From Croceitalea sp947503285 (GTDB taxonomy: Bacteria > Bacteroidota > Bacteroidia > Flavobacteriales > Flavobacteriaceae), in the NCBI RefSeq assembly GCF_036985505.1, contig NZ_BTGQ01000008.1:62001-126000 (forward strand): a stretch of 64,000 nucleotides of DNA, given 5' to 3'. The notes under the pieces are model-generated. The model saw nothing but the letters and a program-made list of their open reading frames with translations. It did no database searches and had not been told where the DNA came from. Numbering within the stretch: position 1 is the first letter of the stretch; each line of letters begins with the position of its first letter. Positions 16,929 to 25,151 of the stretch are shown piece by piece. A program made the position numbers and the translations under genes.

Positions 16929-17678
16929 TTACCGTTTCCAGATTTGCCATGCTTTTTCTGCCTGTAGTTGTAACATGGGTAACCCGTTTTGAATCATTGC
17001 GCCATAACGTTCCCCTTGTTTTAAGAAGCCTGTTTTACTTGGATTATAGATTAAATCGAAAAGCAAGTGGTTATCGGTGATATAGTGATAGGGGATATCA
17101 GGTTCTTCATTGGTGTTCGGGTAGGTGCCCACTGGGCTGCAGTTGATAATAACCTGGTATTTTTCAAGCTTATCACGATTCAGGTCAATATATGAAAGTT
17201 GATGTTTCGAGGGGGTTCTTGAAACGTAACAAAAGTCGATTCCCAACTTGTCCAAAACATATGTGATTGCTTTTGAGGCCCCTCCCGTTCCTAAGATCAA
17301 TGCCTTTTTATGGTGTTTTTTAAGATGTGGTTTTAGGGATTCTTGAAATCCGTGGGCATCGGTGTTGTATCCAACGAGTTCTTCATCGGTAAACTTTATC
17401 GTATTGACCGCGCCGATACTATCTGCTTCGGCATCAAGGCGATCTAGATATGGAATAATTTCTTCTTTGTAGGGTATGGTTACATTGAGGCCTTTAAAGG
17501 CCTGTTCGGCAATTAGGTCAGGAAAAAAGGAAATATCCTTGAGGTCAAAATTTTCATAAGAATGCCCTTTTAACCCCAGTTCATCGAATTTCTCGGTAAA
17601 ATATCCTTGGGAAAAAGAATATGAAATGTTTCTACCTATTAGGCCAAACCTATTTTTTTTCCTTTCTTTTTTTTCCAT
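16929..17678 (-). CDS. aroE: shikimate dehydrogenase
   Basis: NADPH-dependent reduction of 3-dehydroshikimate in the aromatic amino-acid pathway. The substrate domain shows GLIGRNISYSFS and LNVTIPYKE with catalytic Lys71, then GAVNTI and YNTDAHGF. The Rossmann part has ILGTGGASKAI. At 249 residues it is slightly shorter than E. coli AroE. The start lies 29 bases inside the upstream DUF368 gene, so it belongs to the TPR-DUF368-DUF368 transcript. Confidence 0.93.
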   Translation of the reverse strand: MEKKERKKNRFGLIGRNISYSFSQGYFTEKFDELGLKGHSYENFDLKDISFFPDLIAEQAFKGLNVTIPYKEEIIPYLDRLDAEADSIGAVNTIKFTDEELVGYNTDAHGFQESLKPHLKKHHKKALILGTGGASKAITYVLDKLGIDFCYVSRTPSKHQLSYIDLNRDKLEKYQVIINCSPVGTYPNTNEEPDIPYHYITDNHLLFDLIYNPSKTGFLKQGERYGAMIQNGLPMLQLQAEKAWQIWKR

Positions 17679-18669
17679 ACCAATCTAAACTCAATAAAAT
17701 GAAGATTCCAAAAATAATGAAGAAAATCGCTCCCCAGGTATCCGTAGAAAAAATGTCGGGCCAATAGCGCCGGTAGTTCGAAATGATTTCATTTCCATTG
17801 GTGTCTAAAAGCACATTTCCTGAAGTATCCAACTTGAACATTGTTTCTTTCCAGGGCCAGATAACGCCCAATGAACCCGAAATAAAGCCTATGATCACTG
17901 CTGTTGTGATATTGTTGTAACGTTTTAACACATAGCCCAAGAGATGCGATAGCGTGACAAGACCCGTTGCCGAACCTAAGGTAAAGACCCCTAAAATGGT
18001 CAAGGCATGTATTCGAGCCCCATTCTCCATGAAACTGAAATCACCTCGAAGTATTTCTGCGAATGTATCGTAAAGACTGTTTACCGAATCTACCAGTAAC
18101 AAGACATAATTGCCTATTAGTATTAAAATGAACGATCCAGAAAGCCCTGGAAGGGTCATGCCCGAAACACTTATCATACCACAGAAAAAGATAAACAGAA
18201 GATGGTCGTTCTCTTTTGCAGGATTCAAAAAACTTATCGAGACACCTATCAAAAGTCCGACGATACATGCCGTAATGGTTTTTTTGTTCCATTGCCCAAA
18301 GTCTTTTGATATGTAATAAATGGAACCCAGTACCATACCGAAGAACGCGGCCCATACAAACAGTTCCTTTTTCTCCAAAAAGTAGTCCAGTAAACGGGAA
18401 ACGCTGAAATAACTGATGAGCATCCCGGTTATCAGCAAAATCAAAAAAGTAGCGTTGGTGTAATGGTAAAAGCTTTTAAACCTTCCATTAAAGAGCAGCT
18501 TTAACGCTTTTAGATTTATTTTTTGAAGGGAATAAATGAACTCTTCATAGAATCCGCCCACAAATGCCACAATGCCACCTGAAACTCCGGGAACCTTGTT
18601 GGCGGCACCCATAAAAAGGCCCTTGATGATTAAAAATAACTTATCTAAAAGTGTTCTGTTCTGGTGCAT
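17650..18669 (-). CDS. DUF368 membrane protein, second copy (PopT-type undecaprenyl phosphate translocase)
   Basis: A 339-residue polytopic membrane protein. Both family motifs are present, VPGVSGG (26-32) in the first half and LPGLSGS (173-179) in the second, an internal repeat typical of the family. DUF368 proteins have been reported as translocases returning undecaprenyl phosphate to the cytoplasmic face for reuse in wall and O-antigen synthesis. The copy is 12 bases behind its paralogue. It has an extra loop between the last helices (about 265-305) and a basic C-terminus. Confidence 0.88.
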   Translation of the reverse strand: MHQNRTLLDKLFLIIKGLFMGAANKVPGVSGGIVAFVGGFYEEFIYSLQKINLKALKLLFNGRFKSFYHYTNATFLILLITGMLISYFSVSRLLDYFLEKKELFVWAAFFGMVLGSIYYISKDFGQWNKKTITACIVGLLIGVSISFLNPAKENDHLLFIFFCGMISVSGMTLPGLSGSFILILIGNYVLLLVDSVNSLYDTFAEILRGDFSFMENGARIHALTILGVFTLGSATGLVTLSHLLGYVLKRYNNITTAVIIGFISGSLGVIWPWKETMFKLDTSGNVLLDTNGNEIISNYRRYWPDIFSTDTWGAIFFIIFGIFILLSLDWYGKKRKEKK

Positions 18670-18681
18670 AAAGGGACTTCC

Positions 18682-19599
18682 CTATTTTTTGGAAGCTATT
18701 CTTTCCAGTATAAAAATAAGGGAAAAACCTAGTAAAGCCAGTATTATGGCAAATGTGAGTTGTGGGTCGCCATCAAAAGCCAAAGGTGAAATATTGTTTT
18801 CTTTTATCGGTATGATCTTGTCATCAAAGACCTTACTTTGCAAAACTTCTTTCCAAGGCCATATTTTGTTCAAAGATCCCAATATAAAGCCGGTTAATAG
18901 AGCGAGTGTGGTGTTACGATAATTCTTGAACATCCACTTTAACAGTCTGGCAAAACTCAATAAACCGAATATTGCCCCCACTGCTACCGTGATGACCATT
19001 TTTAGGTCACGTTCGTGAACTGCGTCGAGAATGGTCTTATAAGAGCCGAGCAATACCAAAATAAAGGCCCCTGAAATACCGGGCAATATCATCGCACATA
19101 CCGCTAAGGCCCCTGATAAGAATAAAAATGGATAACTATCTACGTTTTCGTTTGGCGGTAATGTCGTTATAAAATACGCGATGCAAGCCCCTGCAATGAG
19201 AACAAGTATGGATACGACATTCCATTTTTTGATTTCCTTACCCACCAAGAAAATACTCGCCAGTACCAACCCAAAGAAAAACGACCAAAGTAAGATGGGT
19301 TGATTTTCCAACAACCAACTAAGAAACTTGGCCAAAGAAAACAGGCTTATAAAGATACCGGTGAATAGGGCCAACAAAAAATTGCCATTAAGCTGTTTCC
19401 AAAAAGCACTGAACCCCTCTTTTTTTAAGACGGTAAAAAGTTTAAGGTTGATATTGTTGATAGATGAAATCAGTTCTTCATAAATACCTGAAATAAATGC
19501 AATTGTACCGCCGGATACGCCCGGCACAACGTCGGCAGCACCCATTGCCATTCCCTTAAGGGTAATAATGGTGTAGTCAACCAATTTACGAGCCCCCAT
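18682..19599 (-). CDS. DUF368 membrane protein, first copy (PopT-type undecaprenyl phosphate translocase)
   Basis: A 305-residue polytopic membrane protein with VPGVSGG (25-31) and LPGISGA (172-178) and about eight hydrophobic segments. It is clearly homologous to the next gene along its whole length (MAMGAADVVPGVSGG against LFMGAANKVPGVSGG) but well diverged, so the duplication is old. The TPR gene lies 20 bases upstream. Undecaprenyl phosphate recycling is known for the family, and division of labour between the copies is inference. Confidence 0.88.
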   Translation of the reverse strand: MGARKLVDYTIITLKGMAMGAADVVPGVSGGTIAFISGIYEELISSINNINLKLFTVLKKEGFSAFWKQLNGNFLLALFTGIFISLFSLAKFLSWLLENQPILLWSFFFGLVLASIFLVGKEIKKWNVVSILVLIAGACIAYFITTLPPNENVDSYPFLFLSGALAVCAMILPGISGAFILVLLGSYKTILDAVHERDLKMVITVAVGAIFGLLSFARLLKWMFKNYRNTTLALLTGFILGSLNKIWPWKEVLQSKVFDDKIIPIKENNISPLAFDGDPQLTFAIILALLGFSLIFILERIASKK

Positions 19600-19619
19600 G
19601 CTTACGTGTTATTTTAAGA

Positions 19620-21020
19620 TTAAGTCGATGCTTTTTTATTGTTTTTGAAAATATCCTTAATCCAATTTACGTTTTCAAATTCAGGAAAATTATTCTTAAA
19701 GTAAACCGCTTTTCCTGCATTTAATTGTAGGGCCGTATTTAATTTTTCCTTAGCTAGGGCAGTTTTATTTGATTTCAGGTAGAGCCCTGAAAGCTCATAA
19801 TACATTTCGGCATTATCGGGGTAGAATTCCAAGCCTTGTAACAATACTTGAATGGCGGCATTATAATCATTTAGCCTAGATAGTACGGCCGCCCAATTTT
19901 GCCACGTATCCAATTCGTAATTGCCAAGATCGACAGATTGTTTAAATGCGAAATCCGCTTCATCAAAATTATTCAAAGCAACATAGATATTGGCACTTTT
20001 CTTCCAATACTGTGCGTTTTCGCCATCAATGTTTATCGCTTTGTTGATGTAATGCTGTGCTTTAGGGTAATTCCGTTTTTTAGTGTAAAACTCTGTTATC
20101 GCGATCCAACCCTTGTCCAATAAGGGGTCTTCATGAACCGTGTTGTAATAATAATATTTGGCCAAATCATCATTGCCCAACCGTTCGTGGCATTTACCTA
20201 TCCTAAGATAGGCATGTGAAGTTGGGTCATCAATGTTTATGGTCGTCTGATAACTTTCTATCGCCTCGTTGTATTTGCCCAATTTCTCAAGAACCTTACC
20301 TTTCTCAAAATAGGCCCCTAAGAAGGAATCGTCTGAAATAATGGCAAAGTCAAAGGCGGTAAGTGCCTCTTTTAGCATTTTTTTCGAGAAATACATTTTA
20401 CCCAATTGGTGCCACGCGACCTCACAATAAGGGTTTCGTTCTAGATAATCGTTCAAATAGATGATGGCGCCGTCAAAATCTTCTAAGAACTCAAAGCAGT
20501 AAATAACATTGTAAAGCGAAGAGTAATCGTTCTCATCATAATCCAAACACTTCATAAAACTGTTCTTCGCCTTTTCAAAATCATCCATGAACAAATATTC
20601 CATGCCTAACAACGAATAAACGTCAAAACTATCTTCGGCCATTTGAAGTGCCTTGAGTAACATTTCAACAGCTCCCTGATGATCATCTTGTTTCGATAAG
20701 ATATTGGCCCGTTGAATTAAGATCTCTTCATTGGTGGTATCTATGATCTGCAGTTCATCCAACAAACTTTCGGCGGCCTCAAACTGGTCTTCAAAAACCA
20801 ATACCTCCACACGAAGCAACTTTAATGCTATCGAATTCGGATGTTGCCGCAAACCTATCTGAATCGCTTTTTTACCCAAGGCCACTTTACCAATATTCAA
20901 GTAGTGGTGCACAATGCCTTCAAAGTCTTCGGCATCAAAGAAATAAACGTCATCCGTTTTGAGCATGGACTCAAATTTCAGAATTGACTTGTCTGTATTT
21001 TCGTTAGATTCTAACGCCAT
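19620..21020 (-). CDS. tetratricopeptide repeat protein
   Basis: A 466-residue acidic protein made almost wholly of TPR units (for example AWHQLGKMYFSKKMLKEAL, AYLRIGKCHERLGNDDLA, MYYELSGLYLKSNKTALA). It has no signal peptide or membrane segment, so it is probably cytoplasmic. It opens the operon with the two DUF368 genes and aroE. TPR proteins act as scaffolds; the partner is unknown. Confidence 0.88.
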   Translation of the reverse strand: MALESNENTDKSILKFESMLKTDDVYFFDAEDFEGIVHHYLNIGKVALGKKAIQIGLRQHPNSIALKLLRVEVLVFEDQFEAAESLLDELQIIDTTNEEILIQRANILSKQDDHQGAVEMLLKALQMAEDSFDVYSLLGMEYLFMDDFEKAKNSFMKCLDYDENDYSSLYNVIYCFEFLEDFDGAIIYLNDYLERNPYCEVAWHQLGKMYFSKKMLKEALTAFDFAIISDDSFLGAYFEKGKVLEKLGKYNEAIESYQTTINIDDPTSHAYLRIGKCHERLGNDDLAKYYYYNTVHEDPLLDKGWIAITEFYTKKRNYPKAQHYINKAINIDGENAQYWKKSANIYVALNNFDEADFAFKQSVDLGNYELDTWQNWAAVLSRLNDYNAAIQVLLQGLEFYPDNAEMYYELSGLYLKSNKTALAKEKLNTALQLNAGKAVYFKNNFPEFENVNWIKDIFKNNKKAST

Positions 21021-21106
21021 AGAAACCTGTTTGTTTACCTATGGACTTAAAATTAGCTTTTAAATAGGCTGATTTTAGTCCTAGATTTGGGTTTGTTATT
21101 AACAAT

Positions 21107-22300
21107 TTAGTTAACAGAAGCAGTTTCGTAATTATGCAACAACCCTATTATTTGGTGGCATCCCTTCTTGATCTCATCATCTGTAATGGTGAGCGGAGGC
21201 GATATACGCACCGCCTTGGGTTCGAATAAAAGCCAAAACAGAATGAGCCTTTTTTTTGCGGCTTCCAAAACCAAATAATTGGCTATTTCGACATTTTCAA
21301 GCAGCATTGCCAACATTAATCCTTTTCCCCTAATTTCTTTAATCAAAGGATGTACCAAAAGCTTTCGGAACAGTTTTTCTTTTTCGAGGGTCTGTTTAAT
21401 TATTTGACTTTCAGTGATTTCCCTTAGGGTTGCCAAACATGCTGCGGCTATGACAGGATTACCGCCAAAAGTGGTAATATGCCCTAATTTTGGATTTTCC
21501 CTAAGCTGTTGCATCATTTCAAATGAAGCTACAAATGCCCCTACGGGAAGCCCAGAGGCCATCCCTTTACCAATGACCAAAATGTCAGGGGTAATATCAT
21601 AATGTTCAAAAGCAAAAAGTTTACCTGTGCGACCGAACCCAGGTTGAATCTCGTCTAGGATCAATACTGCACCCACTTCGTCACAGCGTTTGCGAACTTG
21701 TTGAAGATACCCTTGCCTTGGCATTATAAACCCGGCTCCCCCTTGAATGGTTTCTAAGACCACTGCAGCGGTCTTGGTGGTAATTTTATTGAGGTCTTCT
21801 GTGCTATTGAACTCGATAAAGGCAACATCAGGAACAAGCGGACGAAAAGGCTGTTTTCGTTCTTCAAATCCCATTAAGCTCAAACTACCCATGGTATTGC
21901 CGTGATAGGCATGGTGGGCAGCCAGCAATTGTGAACGCCCCGTGACCCGGCGTGCTAGCTTTATGGCCCCTTCTATTGCCTCGGTGCCTGAATTCACCAA
22001 ATACGTGGTCTCAAGATTTTCTGGCAGGTATGAAGCCAACATTTTTGAATAGGATACGGCCGGTTCTTGAATATACTCGCCATATACCATCACGTGAAGG
22101 TATTGTTGCGACTGTTCGTTGATGGCTTGAACTACCTTCGGATGGCAGTGCCCCAAGCTGCACGCTGAAACACCTGCCACAAAGTCTAAATGGGCATTTC
22201 CGTCAGTGTCATAGATATAGCTTCCCTGAGCATTGGAAACTTCAAGGGCTAAGGGGTGTGGAGTCGTTTGAGCCTGGTATTTGTGAAAATCCGCCTTCAT
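21107..22300 (-). CDS. class III PLP-dependent aminotransferase
   Basis: An ornithine/acetylornithine-type aminotransferase by fold. Visible features are YIYDTDGNAHLDFVAGVS, NSGTEAIEGAIKLAR, HHAYHGNTMGS, LILDEIQPGFGRTG and the PLP lysine in VIGKGMASGLPVG. The ATG at 22300 (398 residues) fits the family better than the longer frame from 22324, which would add eight residues abutting the upstream stop. The substrate cannot be named; no arginine or lysine pathway gene is adjacent. It sits directly after the OstA-like gene. Confidence 0.88.
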   Translation of the reverse strand: MKADFHKYQAQTTPHPLALEVSNAQGSYIYDTDGNAHLDFVAGVSACSLGHCHPKVVQAINEQSQQYLHVMVYGEYIQEPAVSYSKMLASYLPENLETTYLVNSGTEAIEGAIKLARRVTGRSQLLAAHHAYHGNTMGSLSLMGFEERKQPFRPLVPDVAFIEFNSTEDLNKITTKTAAVVLETIQGGAGFIMPRQGYLQQVRKRCDEVGAVLILDEIQPGFGRTGKLFAFEHYDITPDILVIGKGMASGLPVGAFVASFEMMQQLRENPKLGHITTFGGNPVIAAACLATLREITESQIIKQTLEKEKLFRKLLVHPLIKEIRGKGLMLAMLLENVEIANYLVLEAAKKRLILFWLLFEPKAVRISPPLTITDDEIKKGCHQIIGLLHNYETASVN

Positions 22301-22324
22301 GGTATAACAGTTTGTCAAATACAA

Positions 22325-24025
22325 CTACTGTGTGTTGCCCAACTTTTTCAGTACGGGCCGTTTGGGTGTTATCGCTTTTGAATTTTGTTTTGGAATCGAG
22401 GGGTCTAAGGGTGGCAATCCATTGCGTTCCCTTTCTTCGGTGTCAATATCCACAGGATTATCGATACCCCTGATTTTGACCAATTCAATCGAATTGTCAT
22501 CTTCATCGAAAATGTCATCTTTAGTTAAAATGCGCTCATCACCACGCCAAATAAAGCCCTTTAATTTTCTACCCTCGACCGGTAAGTCTTTTTCCGGAAA
22601 AATATTCCCATCGGGATTTACGAAAAAAGTAATGTCATCAATATCACTATTTTCCATCAATAGCCTGATTTTACTACATATGGTTTTGTCTATACCGATT
22701 AATTCATCGTCGTCATTGTAAATGTAGTAAATGACTTCGGTATTTTTGACCAAGTCAATGATCTTCAACTCATTTTCAATGAACTTGCCATAGAGATTAA
22801 CTCCTTTAGCCTGGTTATACCCCGTTTTTCCTATGGTATCCAAGGCAATGATAAATGCGTTTTCAATTACTTTCAGGGAGTCTAACTTTTCGGTCTCTAA
22901 ATCAGAAATAAGATAGATGCTATCGCCGGTCATTTGATTGTCCACATTCCATAAAATAGGATTGGTAATCAATTCGGTGACCCCTGTTTTCTCTTTAGAA
23001 TGAATGGAATCGCATTTACCGCTTAAATCGGTTTTATAGAACTTGGCATTTCTGAAGGCCCGCAATTCCCTATTTTCAGGAGGCCCCGTTACCATAAGCG
23101 TGTCGCCATGAATGTAAAGTGAATCTAATTGAACCAAACTAATGGCTACGGCACGTTTTGTGGCAAAAACGGAATCTTTTTCTTTGAATATCTCTGCGTA
23201 GTGCGCCCGAATAACACCGTCGTTGATGGTATCGGTAACCGTAATATTATTGGTTGCCGATGCGAAAGAAGTGGTTTTGTCAAAATAGACACTATCACCC
23301 TCAATAATTCTGTTACTGTAATTGATTTTTGTGTTTTTGACCCCATAGCCCTGTTCTACCTTGGTATCATAGAATCCGCGTTCACAATAAATCGTATATT
23401 CTTCCCCGACAATGGTCGAGGGCCCGTACATATAGGCGTTTTTAGAAATTCTATAGTAATCCAATTGTTTTGAATCAATAGTGTATTCTGGGTTATCGAT
23501 ATGTACGCTGTCTTGAAACTGCACTTTCTTCAATTCCATAAAATACGTACCGATCTTACTGGTCAGAACGTTTGCGGAATCGACTACTTTACCACCTGAA
23601 TCGTAGAAAGATTGTTGTTTTTCGCGGTTAAAATAAAGGGTATCGGTCGTGAGGGTCATTTGACCATCGGTAAGGTCAACATTTTCCCATGCTTTTGCAA
23701 TTTTGGTATTTCCGTCATAATTGATCTTACCACTGTTCATTTCGACAGAATCACCCTGTTGCAAACGTACGTTACCAATGGCCCTTAGCTTATTTTCGGC
23801 AGCGTAGAAAATAGCAATGTCACACCATAGGTCTGCGCCTTGATGCTCAAATTGAACTTGACGTTCTTCATCTTTACTAAATATAGAGGCACCAGGTGCG
23901 TTTATCTCATCTTTTGAGAATGTTCCACCGTAAACAATATTTATTTGTTTTCCTTCCTTCGTGGTAACCTGAGCATTGGATATAAGTAGAGAAAAGAGAA
24001 AAATAAAAAATAGAACTCTTGTCAA
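22325..24025 (-). CDS. OstA/LptA-like periplasmic protein
   Basis: A 566-residue protein with a signal peptide ending at NAQ. The region about 35-330 is made of repeated beta strands of OstA type (GNVRLQQGDSVEMNSGKINY, DLTDGQMTLTTDTLYF), the fold that forms the lipid-carrying bridge in LPS transport (LptA and the LptD N-domain). No LptD barrel follows; the C-terminal third is acidic and Pro/Lys-rich at the end. It is probably the Bacteroidota LptA-like component for LPS transit. It is in one transcript with the aminotransferase. Confidence 0.85.
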   Translation of the reverse strand: MTRVLFFIFLFSLLISNAQVTTKEGKQINIVYGGTFSKDEINAPGASIFSKDEERQVQFEHQGADLWCDIAIFYAAENKLRAIGNVRLQQGDSVEMNSGKINYDGNTKIAKAWENVDLTDGQMTLTTDTLYFNREKQQSFYDSGGKVVDSANVLTSKIGTYFMELKKVQFQDSVHIDNPEYTIDSKQLDYYRISKNAYMYGPSTIVGEEYTIYCERGFYDTKVEQGYGVKNTKINYSNRIIEGDSVYFDKTTSFASATNNITVTDTINDGVIRAHYAEIFKEKDSVFATKRAVAISLVQLDSLYIHGDTLMVTGPPENRELRAFRNAKFYKTDLSGKCDSIHSKEKTGVTELITNPILWNVDNQMTGDSIYLISDLETEKLDSLKVIENAFIIALDTIGKTGYNQAKGVNLYGKFIENELKIIDLVKNTEVIYYIYNDDDELIGIDKTICSKIRLLMENSDIDDITFFVNPDGNIFPEKDLPVEGRKLKGFIWRGDERILTKDDIFDEDDNSIELVKIRGIDNPVDIDTEERERNGLPPLDPSIPKQNSKAITPKRPVLKKLGNTQ

Positions 24026-24133
24026 ATCATCAAATTTTGATCAAAAGTAGCTTTTTTAGTGCAGTTGTCTACTTCCCTTGCTTGTTTTCAGGCCATAGTT
24101 TAACAACAATTTACAAAATAGACTTTATTTGGT

Positions 24134-25129
24134 TTATTCGATTTGTTGCGGTTTTTGCATTGGTTTATACCGTTGGCCAAAGCCGGAATTGTTTGGTTCA
24201 TAGGCAACATCCAAAGAAACATTGGCTCCGTTTTCAGGAATTTCGTTTTCTCTTTCCAAGGCCCAATATATTCCATTGAGCGCAATTTTCCTGACTCCAG
24301 CAAGTTTGAAGTCGTAAGGGTGGCCTAGGGTGGTAAAAAATACCCGTGATGGTTTTCCGGACTTTCCGGTATAGCTTTTTGTCCATGCCACCGGATTGGT
24401 CATTGGGTATTGGTCTAAATTGCCTTCCATTTGGTGTTTTGATTTCAATGAGGTTCCCTGTAAAATAGGGTTGCTGTCCCCATATAATTTCCAATCACCA
24501 CCATTCACATGGTAGAGCCAAGAAAAGGTTTCCATGGGTTCAAAACCGTTGAGTATGGGATGTGCTTCTTGGTCTTCTATGGTGACCACCTTTGTTAATG
24601 GATTGGCACCATCATCAAAATGGCCGTGGTGGGTAATCCACTGTTGTCCGAATACTTTCGTGGGCCATTCATCATTCCAGTATACCAAACTGGAGTCGTT
24701 TTCATATTTAAAGGCATGGGTGGCGGTTCTGAAACCCACGATGGGCCTTCCCGATTCAGCGTAATCAACGATATGGTTGCGCTCTTGTTCAGGCAAGGTT
24801 CTATAGCGGGTGAAAATGACCATTAAATCGGCATCTTCTAAGGCTTCAAGGCCCGCAATATGGTCAGTGCGGTTTGGGGCAATATACCCTGCGGAATCCA
24901 GCGCATAGCAAATCGTGACTTTGGCATCAAGCTCCCGTTTTGCCAATCTTGCCAGCATCGGCATGGATTCTTCCGATCTGTATTCTTCATCTCCGGTCAC
25001 AAAGACGATATGTGGTTTTTTTTCTTCTATCGGAGGTTTTTTTTCTTCCTTCTTTTTTTCATTGCATGCCATGGATAGTATCGCTAGAAGCACCAGCATC
25101 CCTATTCTTTGTACGTTTTGCATTTTCAT
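24134..25129 (-). CDS. ThuA domain lipoprotein
   Basis: A 331-residue lipoprotein with signal LLAILSMAC, then a Lys/Glu/Pro-rich linker. The ThuA (glutamine-amidotransferase-like) fold follows: HIVFVTGDEEYRSEESMPML, DLMVIFTRYRTLPEQE, GRPIVGFRTATHAF and a C-terminal WTKSYTGKSGKPSRVFFTTLGHP. ThuA proteins are linked to trehalose and other disaccharide use through 3-keto-sugars. It is 22 bases downstream of the large cytochrome-type gene, a pairing seen in sugar-oxidising gene sets of Planctomycetes and Bacteroidota. Confidence 0.88.
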   Translation of the reverse strand: MKMQNVQRIGMLVLLAILSMACNEKKKEEKKPPIEEKKPHIVFVTGDEEYRSEESMPMLARLAKRELDAKVTICYALDSAGYIAPNRTDHIAGLEALEDADLMVIFTRYRTLPEQERNHIVDYAESGRPIVGFRTATHAFKYENDSSLVYWNDEWPTKVFGQQWITHHGHFDDGANPLTKVVTIEDQEAHPILNGFEPMETFSWLYHVNGGDWKLYGDSNPILQGTSLKSKHQMEGNLDQYPMTNPVAWTKSYTGKSGKPSRVFFTTLGHPYDFKLAGVRKIALNGIYWALERENEIPENGANVSLDVAYEPNNSGFGQRYKPMQKPQQIE

Positions 25130-25151
25130 CGTGTAAGCTGTTTTTATGTTC

